Virus record (IMG/VR): IMGVR_UViG_3300009155_000337 | Location: 1 to 20,292 of that record | Source of the DNA: a virus | Direction: 5' to 3' (one strand) | DNA length: 20,292 bases | In this document: one piece after another, positions 6,221-14,465 of the stretch | How positions within the stretch are numbered: the first letter of the stretch is position 1 | Layout of the letters: every line of letters starts with the position of its first letter | The notes under the pieces: generated by a model | Seen by the model: the letters and a program-made list of their open reading frames with translations, nothing else | The model's database searches: none | What the model was told of the DNA's origin: nothing | Translations under genes and position numbers: made by a program

Positions 6221-7774
6221 TTATCCCTGAACTTGTTGTGCTGCCTGTTGTGCCGCAAGAGCAGCTTGTTCTTGTGCTATGCGTTGACGGTCAGCAGTCA
6301 TTTGTTTTTCCATCTCCTGCAATTCTTCTGGGAGATATTTGAGTACCTTAGTCTTGACATAATCAGTGGAGAAATACTTTCCAATGTATGGCTCAATGAA
6401 AGAAAGCATTTTTACTCTTTCGGCCATTATTTCAGCTTCCTTGAGATCCCAGAAATAATTGTCTGTATTAAAGACAAATTTCATATCGGTCTTAAGGTGT
6501 CTCCAATCGTCATCGGTCATGACTCCTTTGAGGAGCAATTGAACACGAAGAATATCCATAAACAATCTGGAGAACTGGAAACGTAATCTATCAATAAATT
6601 TATAGAATTTAATTTCTTCTCGGGTAATCTCTGTAGATCTACCCATGTTAAATCCATTGCTTTCTGGAGTCAAACGGCTCAATGGAACGTTGAGTGAACC
6701 ATAAAGCTTTTTCTTGAAATATTCTGCATCTTCAATTTGCGAAAGAGATTGTGCACCGGGAAGAGTGGTGATTTCTGTGCCGCGAGAGCCTTCACGACGT
6801 GGAAGCCAGTAATCTTCCAGCACAGACATGAACTTACGCTCATCTCTAATTTCTCCAGTATCTTGATTATAGATGAGTCTGGTACGGAAGCGGCTCATCA
6901 TGTCGCGCATATACTGTTCGGCTTTTTGTTTTGGAAGTTGACCAACGTCAACGTAGAACACTCTGCGTTCTGGAGCTCTTGCTATGCGATATACAAGCAA
7001 AGCGTCTTCCATTTGACGCAACATGTTAAGAGGACGAATTGCTTTATGCAAATATCCAAGAACACGTTTGCTGTTTAGATCAACTAAACCAGAAGGAACA
7101 TATACAACGCTGTCCGAGGATAGATGTAATCCCTGTGGACCTGTTGAAATAAAAGATTCCTTTTCAGTATTGGTATATACATAGAACTCTTCTACTTCTT
7201 TTACTAATTGAATTGGAGTACCCTTAGTACCCTTGTCCATTTCTTTTTTGACTTTTCTTACCTTTTTAATTTTTAAAGGATCCATCGGAATGATTTCTTT
7301 GATACCTTCATTCGGAAGATCTTTATCAATTACCAAATTATAATAAATTTTTGAATCAATGTACCATCGTCTAAAAATTTCATATGATCTATTATTAAAA
7401 TCAAGTAGATGCATAATAGCATCAAATTCTTTATAAATTTTTGTCTTGATATTTTCAGATACTGGGCATTTAGACAAATCAAGTTTTACTGGTTGATGAT
7501 CGGTACCGGGAACTATTGCCGCATTAACGATTTCATCAATTGCATTATCTAATTCGGGATATACCGACATATTTCTATATTGGATGATAGATGCGCCTTC
7601 ATCCCGCATAGTTGTAGCATAATCAAGAACCGTTCCAAAGAATCCACCAGCCTCAACGGTAACAGTACCATCATAAACTTCTGGAACAGAGAAAGCTTGG
7701 ACTGATGTTTTTTCACTATCAATCTTTTCTCCTTTTTTCTTACCGAATTGAAACCCAAATAAATCAATTTCCAT
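6221..7774 (-). CDS. 20: Portal vertex protein (T4 gp20 family)
   Basis: 517 residues against 524 in T4. The portal is the dodecameric ring at the capsid vertex that nucleates head assembly and forms the DNA channel. Family features: an N-terminal clip/wing region with YRNMSVYPELDNAIDEIVNA, the IIPMDPLKIKKVRK strand, ARAPERRVFYVDVGQLPKQK and the following YMRDMMSRFRTRLIYN, EDYWLPRREGSRGTEITTLP (all highly conserved in gp20 and used as marine T4-like marker regions), and GFNMGRSTEITREEIKFYKF. The C-terminus is Gln/Ala-rich (about 495-517), a low-complexity crown-side tail. The gene is placed after the tail tube pair (8 nt gap) and before the core proteins, in T4 order. Confidence 0.97.
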   Translation of the reverse strand: MEIDLFGFQFGKKKGEKIDSEKTSVQAFSVPEVYDGTVTVEAGGFFGTVLDYATTMRDEGASIIQYRNMSVYPELDNAIDEIVNAAIVPGTDHQPVKLDLSKCPVSENIKTKIYKEFDAIMHLLDFNNRSYEIFRRWYIDSKIYYNLVIDKDLPNEGIKEIIPMDPLKIKKVRKVKKEMDKGTKGTPIQLVKEVEEFYVYTNTEKESFISTGPQGLHLSSDSVVYVPSGLVDLNSKRVLGYLHKAIRPLNMLRQMEDALLVYRIARAPERRVFYVDVGQLPKQKAEQYMRDMMSRFRTRLIYNQDTGEIRDERKFMSVLEDYWLPRREGSRGTEITTLPGAQSLSQIEDAEYFKKKLYGSLNVPLSRLTPESNGFNMGRSTEITREEIKFYKFIDRLRFQFSRLFMDILRVQLLLKGVMTDDDWRHLKTDMKFVFNTDNYFWDLKEAEIMAERVKMLSFIEPYIGKYFSTDYVKTKVLKYLPEELQEMEKQMTADRQRIAQEQAALAAQQAAQQVQG

Positions 7775-7782
7775 ATTTCACC

Positions 7783-8304
7783 TTAAATTGTTCTTGTAAT
7801 TCCTGTAATTTCAATATAATCATAAACAATGATAACGTTAAAACTATTTAACGTATTTGGATTACCCATGTTTAGAGTAATGGGTTGAATTCCTGCTGGC
7901 CAGCAACCATGCATAATATATTCTTTTAATGGTGTATCAGAACCATTTAAATCTAAATGTTGAATTTTCCAATTATTTGCTTTGTAATCAGATGGACGTA
8001 TTGCAGAAGTATTGTCTGTGTGGTCATTTATAAAATTTTGCCACCTTTGTAATTGGCCCCATAGATTATTATCATCTGTATCGTCCCACATTGTAAATGA
8101 CCATGTTCCATATCCTTTTTCTCCGGGATAATGGTATTTTCTACCAAAATAATCATAACTAATAGTTTTAGATTCTACTGTAGGGATTGTTGTGGCTCTA
8201 ACGTGATAGTCGGTAAACCCACCACCTTTTGGAAATGATCCAGTGACCCTAAATCTATTGGATCGTGTACCGCCTGAGAAATTATCTTTAAATTCTGAAA
8301 GCAT
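7783..8304 (-). CDS. 19: Tail tube protein, copy A (T4 gp19 family)
   Basis: 173 residues against 163 in T4 gp19, which stacks as hexamer rings to form the inner tail tube. Conserved parts: FSGGTRSNRFRV at the N-terminus, ATTIP, GRKYHYPGEKGYGTWSFTMW in the middle, LDLNG, CWPAGIQPITLNMG and the closing VYDYIEI strand. It sits directly before portal gene 20 as gene 19 does in T4. The adjacent gene at 8307-8849 is a paralogue (2-nt gap). By position next to the portal, copy A corresponds to T4 gene 19, but which copy builds the bulk tube is not decided by sequence. Confidence 0.9.
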   Translation of the reverse strand: MLSEFKDNFSGGTRSNRFRVTGSFPKGGGFTDYHVRATTIPTVESKTISYDYFGRKYHYPGEKGYGTWSFTMWDDTDDNNLWGQLQRWQNFINDHTDNTSAIRPSDYKANNWKIQHLDLNGSDTPLKEYIMHGCWPAGIQPITLNMGNPNTLNSFNVIIVYDYIEITGITRTI

Positions 8305-8306
8305 TG

Positions 8307-8849
8307 TTAACTATTGTAATCGTCATCAATTCTGATATAGTCATAGGTTAGAGTTGTGCTAAACCCTACAATTCCAACATCTCCCATATTTAAATTTATT
8401 TCACCAACAACAGATGGCCAACATTTGTAAAGATATATTGTTTTTATAATATCTCCATTTATATCTAGTTGGTTTACTCGCCATGTTGTTTGTAAACGAT
8501 CATAAGAATAATTGTTATTCGCAACTTTGTGGGTGTAGTGACCATCCATTAATTCAGCCCAAGTTTGAAAGGCTCGCCATAAATTTTGAGTATTATTGTC
8601 ATCATAAACGCCAACTGCCCATGTGCTATACATTCTATCACCGGGAAAAGTTATTTGACGGCCACGATAAGGTACTGATATCGTATTAATTGTGGTAGCT
8701 GGTATTGAAGCAGATACAATTTTAAAACTAGAATCTGCACTCTGTACAACTACTCCATTTGGCCAAGTAGGAATAACTTCAAATCTATTGGAGCGGGTTC
8801 CTCCATTAAATCCATTTTTAAAATTAATTATGGAGTTATTTGATGCCAT
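8307..8849 (-). CDS. Tail tube protein, copy B (T4 gp19 family)
   Basis: 180 residues, a paralogue of the next gene. Shared landmarks: FxGGTRSNRF near the N-terminus, ASIP, GRQITFPGDRMYSTWAVGVY with the D-D that follows, a W five residues after a central gap, LDINGD, CWPSVVGEINLNMGD, and a YDYIRI end. Identity is spread over the whole length, so this is an old complete duplication, not a fragment. It carries a longer N-terminus (MASNNSIINF) and an insertion near residue 30 (VVVQSADSS). Its start overlaps the sheath stop by 1 nt (TAATG), implying coupling with gene 18. It may be a second tube subunit or a tube end-protein. Confidence 0.88.
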   Translation of the reverse strand: MASNNSIINFKNGFNGGTRSNRFEVIPTWPNGVVVQSADSSFKIVSASIPATTINTISVPYRGRQITFPGDRMYSTWAVGVYDDNNTQNLWRAFQTWAELMDGHYTHKVANNNYSYDRLQTTWRVNQLDINGDIIKTIYLYKCWPSVVGEINLNMGDVGIVGFSTTLTYDYIRIDDDYNS

Positions 8850-10150
8850 TATTGTGTTAGTGCTACGGTAATTCCAAAAGAATTTATACTAATAATTGGT
8901 TTTATTACAACGGTCATGTTGAGAGTTCCAGAATTATCTGTATTATTAGAAGCATTACAAATAATTTGAGTTTGTGCTGTATCCAAATATGGACTCAATG
9001 GTTCTAGCGCAGTTTGAATGGCCGATGATACCTGTGACCGAGTAGCCGCATTGTTTATTTGGTACAGATATTTTAATCCAACTGTATTTAAAATTGAATA
9101 AACTTTAGTGTACATTTGTGACGGGCCTATACGGTCACTGGAACCTATACTTGATGAACTTGTGGCTCCAATTAAATCAGAACCCAAAAATGGTGGCGTA
9201 TAAGTTACAAAGAAATTTGCACGATTTGTTCTTAAAGTATTTGTATCGGAATTAGCCCAATCTACTGTATTAATTATAGAACCATTTAATACTGATCCTA
9301 ATTCAGTTCCGGCAACTGTTAGATATTGTTGTCTTGTATTTTTGGATCTTGTGAAGAATCCACCAACGTCTGAAACAGCTGGTAATTGATAGGTTATTTT
9401 GCTATTATTTAACAAAGTTGTAGTATCAATATCAACATATTTGTTGACACCATATACATTAAAAATTCTATTAGCTACAGTAAGCCCAGTAACATAGCTA
9501 GCGCTACCGAATAAAGATGCATAATTTGCTATTGAGTAACTATTTCCGGTTTGCCCATCTGCTCCAAGATTTGTTGGAAATATACCAAAAGTATATGGTT
9601 GTCCTATTAGCCATTTGCACAAACCGCTTGTAGCTTCTTGCCCTATTACTGCATCTAATTGATTTGTAGTATCGTTTGTATACTGCTTAAAACCTGTTGT
9701 TGAACCAACTACTACTAATGTTCCACCATAAGCCAAATAATTAATAGCATATAAGAAATCGTTTCCTGCTGTGCGTGGAGCCAATCTTACTGTATTGAGG
9801 GTGGTTCCATTATTTTGAAAAAGACCAAAGGTTCCACCAGCTCCAGTAGCAGATACTAAACACGAAGTTACCCCACTTAAAAGATCTAAATCATTTACAA
9901 TATCTTGAGGATTAGTATATACAATATAGCTATCTGTTGTATAGCCTCTAATTGGGTTTGCCAATATTGCTCTGGCATATGTCAACCAACCAAATAAACC
10001 ACCGGGATCATTTCCAGCTGCACCACAATAACCATTAAAGGTTAATCCGGGATTATATGTCAGCCCCAGTTGCATACCAGCTATCAATGGTATATTGGTA
10101 CTTTCTGTGGAATATTGGCTTGAATTAATAAAAGAGCTTAATGATGGCAT
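8849..10150 (-). CDS. 18: Contractile tail sheath protein, short form (T4 gp18 position)
   Basis: 433 residues against 659 in T4 gp18. The sheath surrounds the tube and contracts to drive it through the cell envelope. The call rests on position (between terminase 17 and tube 19, as in T4) and on weak family patterns. These include an N-terminal GMQLG region with many Gly/Thr, an internal DxxGxFxRSKNTRQQYLT segment, and a C-terminal domain with MYTKVYSILNTVGLKYLY, a helix SSAIQTALEPLSPYLD and the closing pair of strands LNMTVVIKPI / SFGITVALTQ. Short sheaths lack the surface domains that T4 has inserted. A late-promoter box and AAGGAC (5 nt before the ATG) precede it, so it heads its own transcription unit. 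Confidence 0.75.
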   Translation of the reverse strand: MPSLSSFINSSQYSTESTNIPLIAGMQLGLTYNPGLTFNGYCGAAGNDPGGLFGWLTYARAILANPIRGYTTDSYIVYTNPQDIVNDLDLLSGVTSCLVSATGAGGTFGLFQNNGTTLNTVRLAPRTAGNDFLYAINYLAYGGTLVVVGSTTGFKQYTNDTTNQLDAVIGQEATSGLCKWLIGQPYTFGIFPTNLGADGQTGNSYSIANYASLFGSASYVTGLTVANRIFNVYGVNKYVDIDTTTLLNNSKITYQLPAVSDVGGFFTRSKNTRQQYLTVAGTELGSVLNGSIINTVDWANSDTNTLRTNRANFFVTYTPPFLGSDLIGATSSSSIGSSDRIGPSQMYTKVYSILNTVGLKYLYQINNAATRSQVSSAIQTALEPLSPYLDTAQTQIICNASNNTDNSGTLNMTVVIKPIISINSFGITVALTQ

Positions 10151-10175
10151 TTATTGTCCTTGATAATTGCAAAAA

Positions 10176-10183
10176 TATTTAGC
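10176..10183 (-). promoter_or_regulatory. Candidate late promoter GCTAAATA for the sheath gene
   Basis: GCTAAATA on the minus strand lies in the 36-nt gap between the terminase stop and the sheath ATG, 25 nt before the start. The Shine-Dalgarno AAGGAC (10156-10161) stands between. The arrangement is the same as for the capsid and scaffold genes. Confidence 0.65.
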
Positions 10184-10186
10184 ATT

Positions 10187-11842
10187 TTATGAAGGATACC
10201 AAACTGCTCCCCCGTGAACAAATTCACCATCGTCGTCATCATTTTTTTGTTCTGGAACAAATAAAATATTATCATCTTCGGGTTTTTGAGCATCTTCATA
10301 GTTAAATTTTGCTTGTTCTACAAGATCAGAATAGTAATCTTGTCTAGTCAACCATGCAAAAAATACTAATGTCATTACTAAATCGTCATTTTGACCGTCT
10401 TCTGCCTTATATGTATTTGATTTAGATACAAAAGACATGAGTTCTGTGACAATCCGATCATCATTTAATAAAATTTTATCTTCTTCTACTAATCGTTTTA
10501 ATATAGCACAACCAAGTTTTTTTGTTTGCGCTGTGGTACGTATTCCCATCTCATTCCTACCAACTCCACCAAATCCTTGAGATAAAACTTGACCTTTTCG
10601 TCCTAATACTTTAGTCATTAAAACATTTTCATATTCTAATTCTGAATGCAGAATATTTGACACCTGACCACCAAGATCATTTGTCTCAACCAGAACAAAT
10701 GCATTATTATATTCTTTAGCAGCATTTAAAATTGTAGTTGGAAAATTAAATGGGCTAATTGTATTATTTCGATATGAAGCTACTACTTTATAAGGTGCTG
10801 CAGTACCATCAATTATGGTAAAAGCAGAGTAATCGGCGCCTTGTCCTCGAGAAACGTCAGCCTGTAAAAAGTATATTTTATCTTTTATAGGCTTTTCAAA
10901 AATTCTAAGCCCTTCTGCATTTTCTGAAATAAATTCTTCGGGGGCTAATACATTTAATTTTGTAGAAGATATCAATGTATTAGATGAACCTAAAAAACTA
11001 CATCCATATTCTTGTTGGAACTGTTCTTCACTAGTATTAGCTATTTGTTCTGCTGCCCAGACATCATCTCTTCTAGGCCCACCGGGAGTAATTGGAACCT
11101 CTCTCCAGCTTACATCAATTGGAATAAACTTGTTCTTTAACTTATGGCCATCTGGGCGGTTAGCATCTACCCATAATTTATGGAAATGGTTCATTCCATT
11201 TGGAGTAGAAACAATTACAAGTTTTGTAGTCGTACCTGCTGAAATAGTTGGATATGTAGATGCATAAAATTCTTCTGCTACGTGAGAGGGCAAGAAGGCA
11301 TATTCGTCCAAAAGAAGAAAGTTAAACGAACCACCACGGATTGCAGCAGATGAGGTTGCATCACATATAACTCTGGAACCATTTTCTAATTTTAAAGATG
11401 TTTTATTCCATTCAACTACACCTTGTTGCAAAAAGGCTGGCAAATTTTCATATGCCATTTGCAATTTAGAATATAATTCATCTTTGGCCGTCTTAAGTCT
11501 ATTGGCAAGGATTGCCACGCTTACGCTTTGATTGAAGGTAATATAATGACAAATATATCCAATTACAGATGTAGATTTACCTGATTGTCGGGGCCATTTA
11601 GAAATGGTAAAACGATTGTCATGAATTGCTTTTACAAATTTTTGTTGATAATCGTACAATTCAAAAGGCATAATACCTTTATCAAGTGTTTTAACTTTTA
11701 CATATTTGCTACAAAAATAAACTGGATCATTTGCACACTTTATATATTCTTCTAATTGTTCTTTTGTATATTGAAGATCTACACCGGGTGGCTTTAATTT
11801 TGAATTATTTCTATAACCTTGATTAGGTTGGTTTTGGCTCAT
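10187..11842 (-). CDS. 17: Terminase large subunit (T4 gp17 family)
   Basis: 551 residues against 610 in T4. It is the packaging motor ATPase and headful nuclease that docks on the portal. N-terminal ATPase: Q-motif region FELYDYQQKFV (60-70), Walker A variant KWPRQSGKS (82-90), Walker B NFLLLDEYAF (174-183) with Asp179-Glu180, and motif III VSTPNG (211-216). C-terminal RNase H-like nuclease: FLQADVSRGQGADYS with Asp329, VLVETNDLGGQV with Glu386, and DGQNDDLVMTL with Asp486/Asp487, matching the three acidic metal ligands of gp17. The tail is acidic (NDDDDGE). The start overlaps the end of the small terminase gene by 20 nt, as expected for a coupled pair. All catalytic residues are present. 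Confidence 0.98.
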   Translation of the reverse strand: MSQNQPNQGYRNNSKLKPPGVDLQYTKEQLEEYIKCANDPVYFCSKYVKVKTLDKGIMPFELYDYQQKFVKAIHDNRFTISKWPRQSGKSTSVIGYICHYITFNQSVSVAILANRLKTAKDELYSKLQMAYENLPAFLQQGVVEWNKTSLKLENGSRVICDATSSAAIRGGSFNFLLLDEYAFLPSHVAEEFYASTYPTISAGTTTKLVIVSTPNGMNHFHKLWVDANRPDGHKLKNKFIPIDVSWREVPITPGGPRRDDVWAAEQIANTSEEQFQQEYGCSFLGSSNTLISSTKLNVLAPEEFISENAEGLRIFEKPIKDKIYFLQADVSRGQGADYSAFTIIDGTAAPYKVVASYRNNTISPFNFPTTILNAAKEYNNAFVLVETNDLGGQVSNILHSELEYENVLMTKVLGRKGQVLSQGFGGVGRNEMGIRTTAQTKKLGCAILKRLVEEDKILLNDDRIVTELMSFVSKSNTYKAEDGQNDDLVMTLVFFAWLTRQDYYSDLVEQAKFNYEDAQKPEDDNILFVPEQKNDDDDGEFVHGGAVWYPS

Positions 11843-12272
11843 TATTAACTACCTCTGCATCCACAATATCTTTTTCAGTACTTCGTTCTTTATTTAAAAG
11901 GTTTTGTAAATCTTTTGTAGATCCTACAAAAACAGAGTTATTAGTTTGTTTAACTTCTACTTTATTGCCTGTTGTATCTTTTGCTTTTTTATGAACATCC
12001 AACACATTATTATTAAGATCGGCAAGGGTTTTGAGAAGTATGGCAACTACTTCAAATGCTCTTGGAGCATCAGATTCTGTTGCAACTTTTAATGCCGCTT
12101 CCAATGCCAAATTGCCATTACCAAGTAAATTTTTTAAATTATCTTGTACAAAAACATAATCTTTTTGAAAACTGGCAGCATCAAATGTTCCGCCAGTAGG
12201 CTTTGATGGGTTTTCAATAGATTTGGGTTCTTTAACGTCAAACAATTTAGATAAATTTTTATTAATATTCAT
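11823..12272 (-). CDS. 16: Terminase small subunit (T4 gp16 family)
   Basis: 149 residues against 164 in T4. gp16 forms rings that recognise concatemeric DNA and regulate the gp17 motor. The central part is typical of the family: FQKDYVFVQDNLKNLLGNGN, followed by a second helix LEAALKVATESDAPRAFEVV and LLKTLADLNNNVLDVHKKAK, that is, the helical core that oligomerises. N- and C-terminal parts are low-complexity and charged. The gene starts 2 nt after the stop of gene 15 and overlaps gene 17 by 20 nt. A helix-turn-helix is not obvious, as in T4. Confidence 0.92.
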   Translation of the reverse strand: MNINKNLSKLFDVKEPKSIENPSKPTGGTFDAASFQKDYVFVQDNLKNLLGNGNLALEAALKVATESDAPRAFEVVAILLKTLADLNNNVLDVHKKAKDTTGNKVEVKQTNNSVFVGSTKDLQNLLNKERSTEKDIVDAEVVNNEPKPT

Positions 12273-12274
12273 AA

Positions 12275-12916
12275 TTAATCAAATATAATATCTGTACCCG
12301 ATGTATTAATATTTTCAATAGTTGTATTTGTTTTCACTTCACCAAATATCCAAGACTTTGCCATAAATTGAAAAGATGCTATATTAAGTCTTCTACTACT
12401 TAGGTCACCTTCATATCTTTCACTTAAGTTATTACTTACCATTATTATGGGTATTTGTACATCAGTTTCTGCTGAATTCATATTCATACTAATAATATGA
12501 TCGGGAACAAAGTATGGCATTATTTGTTCCACAGCCTGTAGCATGTCATCTGTGTGTCTGGTATATACAAATAAATTGAATGATACGTTTACTGGAATTT
12601 TAGAACTTGTATCACTAAAAGAACAACCGGGTGCAATTCCTATACGTGGTAATCTTCTTCCCGGATCAGAAGTTACGGAGTTCATCATAAAACTAATAAC
12701 AGGAACTTGTAATTCAATACGTGTCCCCGGAGTAATTGAAGATGGTTGCAACAATCTTTGAATAAATTTTTCTTGAGGTGCGTAATGAATAGGAACTCTA
12801 ATATTGGTTGAGGTACCAGTGTCTGGATCAGTATGAGCAACCTGAATGTTGCTGAATAAGCTTCCAAAACCTACTACTAATTTTCTTAAATTATGATTAT
12901 AAAAGTATTCAAACAT
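12275..12916 (-). CDS. 15: Proximal tail sheath stabiliser / tail completion protein (T4 gp15 family)
   Basis: 213 residues from the start chosen here (T4 gp15 is 272). gp15 forms the hexameric terminator at the head-side end of the tail and joins it to the neck. Family features: N-terminal MFEYFYNHNLRK, LFSNIQV, IRVPIHYAPQEKFIQRLL, FVYTRHTDDMLQAVEQIMPYF and the late strand-helix SSRRLNIASFQFMAKSWIFG. An ATG 30 nt further upstream (12946) would add ten residues and overlap gene 14 by 22 nt. The start at 12916 is preferred. It has AAGGA 6 nt upstream, leaves an 8-nt gap to gene 14, and gives the N-terminus M-F-x-Y-F-Y-N found in relatives. Confidence 0.93.
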   Translation of the reverse strand: MFEYFYNHNLRKLVVGFGSLFSNIQVAHTDPDTGTSTNIRVPIHYAPQEKFIQRLLQPSSITPGTRIELQVPVISFMMNSVTSDPGRRLPRIGIAPGCSFSDTSSKIPVNVSFNLFVYTRHTDDMLQAVEQIMPYFVPDHIISMNMNSAETDVQIPIIMVSNNLSERYEGDLSSRRLNIASFQFMAKSWIFGEVKTNTTIENINTSGTDIIFD

Positions 12917-12924
12917 GTTGGTCC

Positions 12925-13602
12925 TTAACAGGTGATCCCAGAACAATTACTTTGATTGAATGGATTGTTTGGATCAAATCCATAATCCGCGCTTTCAGAA
13001 GTCAGGTCATCATTTACACCGTAAGTTGTTCCAAGATTGTTTGCTAGAGGTATCATAGTAGAACCAGAAAACCCTAGTGTACTTGTATATGGAGAATTGA
13101 TATCCGTTTTATTTGTGTCAATTTTTTCATAGCTGTAGGTAAACAACTCTGCGGTAATTTGGTAAGTATAAAGTTTTCCTAATGGGTATAAAGGATTTTC
13201 ATGCTCAACAAAATTAATTTCAAACAAAGATTTTGATAATGGAAAATAAATCAAGTCACCTTCTCGGGGGCGACTAATTGTAGAATCCATTGTTGTAACT
13301 TCTTCATTAAATCTTTTACGAGCAAAAACTAAAGTAATTTTATCTTTAATTTCTAAACCAAATTGAGTAATTACATCCGTGCCATCAAATCCTTTGTATG
13401 ATTGAATATACATTTCTAATACATAAGCTTTTTTGAAAGATGATGCTGGATCTTCTCCAAAAATAGTATCAATACTAAAATATTTACGTGGAACGTAATA
13501 ACAGTCTTGACCAACACCTTGGATCAATTCGACTGTAATATCTTCAATAAGTTTTTGTTCAGACCCTACTGAAGTTGTATTGATGTATGGATTAATTGCC
13601 AT
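12925..13602 (-). CDS. 14: Neck protein (T4 gp14 family)
   Basis: 225 residues against 256 in T4. gp14 and gp13 form the neck that closes the filled head and receives the tail. Recognisable parts: QDCYYVPRKYFSIDTIFGED (residues about 32-51), a helix-containing FKKAYVLEMYIQSYKGFDG, the LEIKDKITLVFARKRF strand region and REGDLIYFPLSKSLFEINFV, all strongly similar in pattern to T4 gp14. The C-terminal 60 residues are variable and Asn/Ser/Thr-rich, ending in Cys-Ser-Gly-Ile-Thr-Cys. It lies 1 nt after the stop of gene 13 and 8 nt before gene 15, giving the conserved 13-14-15 order. Confidence 0.95.
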   Translation of the reverse strand: MAINPYINTTSVGSEQKLIEDITVELIQGVGQDCYYVPRKYFSIDTIFGEDPASSFKKAYVLEMYIQSYKGFDGTDVITQFGLEIKDKITLVFARKRFNEEVTTMDSTISRPREGDLIYFPLSKSLFEINFVEHENPLYPLGKLYTYQITAELFTYSYEKIDTNKTDINSPYTSTLGFSGSTMIPLANNLGTTYGVNDDLTSESADYGFDPNNPFNQSNCSGITC

Positions 13603-13603
13603 A

Positions 13604-14434
13604 TTAGCCTATTAGTGGATCTACTGGTAGTTCTTGTGTTTTTAGTAGCATTATTTCTATTGCATCTAGTTCACGTGATGCTTCTTGCAGAATAGCTGGA
13701 GCATTCAATTGTGCACCACCGGGCAATGGTATACCTGCAAACTTTATTAAATTTTGAGCCCATTGTTTTTTCAATAACGCAGCATAATGACGTTGGAATA
13801 TACGATCATTCCAAACAGCTGGATAATAATCTGGATTTACTTGAACATATGCTTCAACCATTAAAAAGTTAATACTTTGTTCTTTAGATTTTTGTTTTTC
13901 TAAAAACAATCTATTGGTAGACTTTGTATATGTATACGATACTGGATAATTGAATACATCTTCAATTAATGAAAGGTATTGCATACTTTCCATATAGGTT
14001 GCCATAGGCCCTTGAGATAGACCACCTTGATTAAAGTAAAGACCAAAGAAATCAAATAATGTCATCTGATATCTAAGGTCAAACATATAGTCGCCTACTG
14101 TGCTGTTTGGACTATAAACTTTTGTAATAGTTCTAATATCGCTGGCAGCGGGCCAATAAGCGGTCAATCCACTATCCGATGATGTTACTCCTTGTGCACC
14201 AACTGCATATCCAAAAGTACTTACATCAAAATATTTTTGTGATATATTTGCAGCTGTAACTGGCACTACAAACTGTGCACGCTCATTAAAATCAAAATGA
14301 CGTTCGTGCATATATTCCAAAGATTCCTTTAAACGATCTTCGGCTTGTTGTGGGTCTACGTTTATTTGAATAACTGGAGCACCCAGTTTTCGAAACGTAT
14401 AATCAATAAATTCTTGTTTGGAAGCAATGGCCAT
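13604..14434 (-). CDS. 13: Neck protein (T4 gp13 family)
   Basis: 276 residues against 309 in T4. It is a head-completion/neck protein that works with gp14. Family features: an N-terminal helix ending YTFRKLGAPVIQINVDPQQ, RLKESLEYMHERHFD, a Phe/Tyr-rich central part (LFDFFGLYFNQGG, YMESMQYLSLIEDVF) and a C-terminal helix pair (YAALLKKQWAQNLIKFAGIP, then LPGGAQLNAPAILQEASREL) closely like T4 gp13, ending LPVDPLIG. The start codon is preceded by CATAAATA exactly 5 nt upstream and no Shine-Dalgarno, so this gene probably opens the neck/packaging operon with a leaderless message. There is a 31-nt gap to the zinc-ribbon gene upstream. Confidence 0.95.
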   Translation of the reverse strand: MAIASKQEFIDYTFRKLGAPVIQINVDPQQAEDRLKESLEYMHERHFDFNERAQFVVPVTAANISQKYFDVSTFGYAVGAQGVTSSDSGLTAYWPAASDIRTITKVYSPNSTVGDYMFDLRYQMTLFDFFGLYFNQGGLSQGPMATYMESMQYLSLIEDVFNYPVSYTYTKSTNRLFLEKQKSKEQSINFLMVEAYVQVNPDYYPAVWNDRIFQRHYAALLKKQWAQNLIKFAGIPLPGGAQLNAPAILQEASRELDAIEIMLLKTQELPVDPLIG

Positions 14435-14439
14435 ACAAT

Positions 14440-14447
14440 TATTTATG
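14440..14447 (-). promoter_or_regulatory. Candidate late promoter CATAAATA, 5 nt before ATG of gene 13
   Basis: The minus strand reads CATAAATA-ATTGT-ATG. The box matches 7 of 8 positions of the T4 late consensus and lies in the gap before gene 13. No Shine-Dalgarno is present between box and start or just upstream. Confidence 0.6.
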
Positions 14448-14465
14448 TATTTTGTTTAATAATGT

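Noticed and set aside
6218-6586. 122-codon plus-strand open frame opposite the portal gene
   Set aside because: Antisense to conserved gp20 sequence, rich in Leu/Phe/Ser as expected for a reverse shadow, and without promoter or ribosome site.
12917-12946. Upstream ATG of the gp15 gene
   Set aside because: It would overlap gene 14 by 22 nt and add ten residues not seen in the family; the ATG at 12916 has AAGGA at good spacing.
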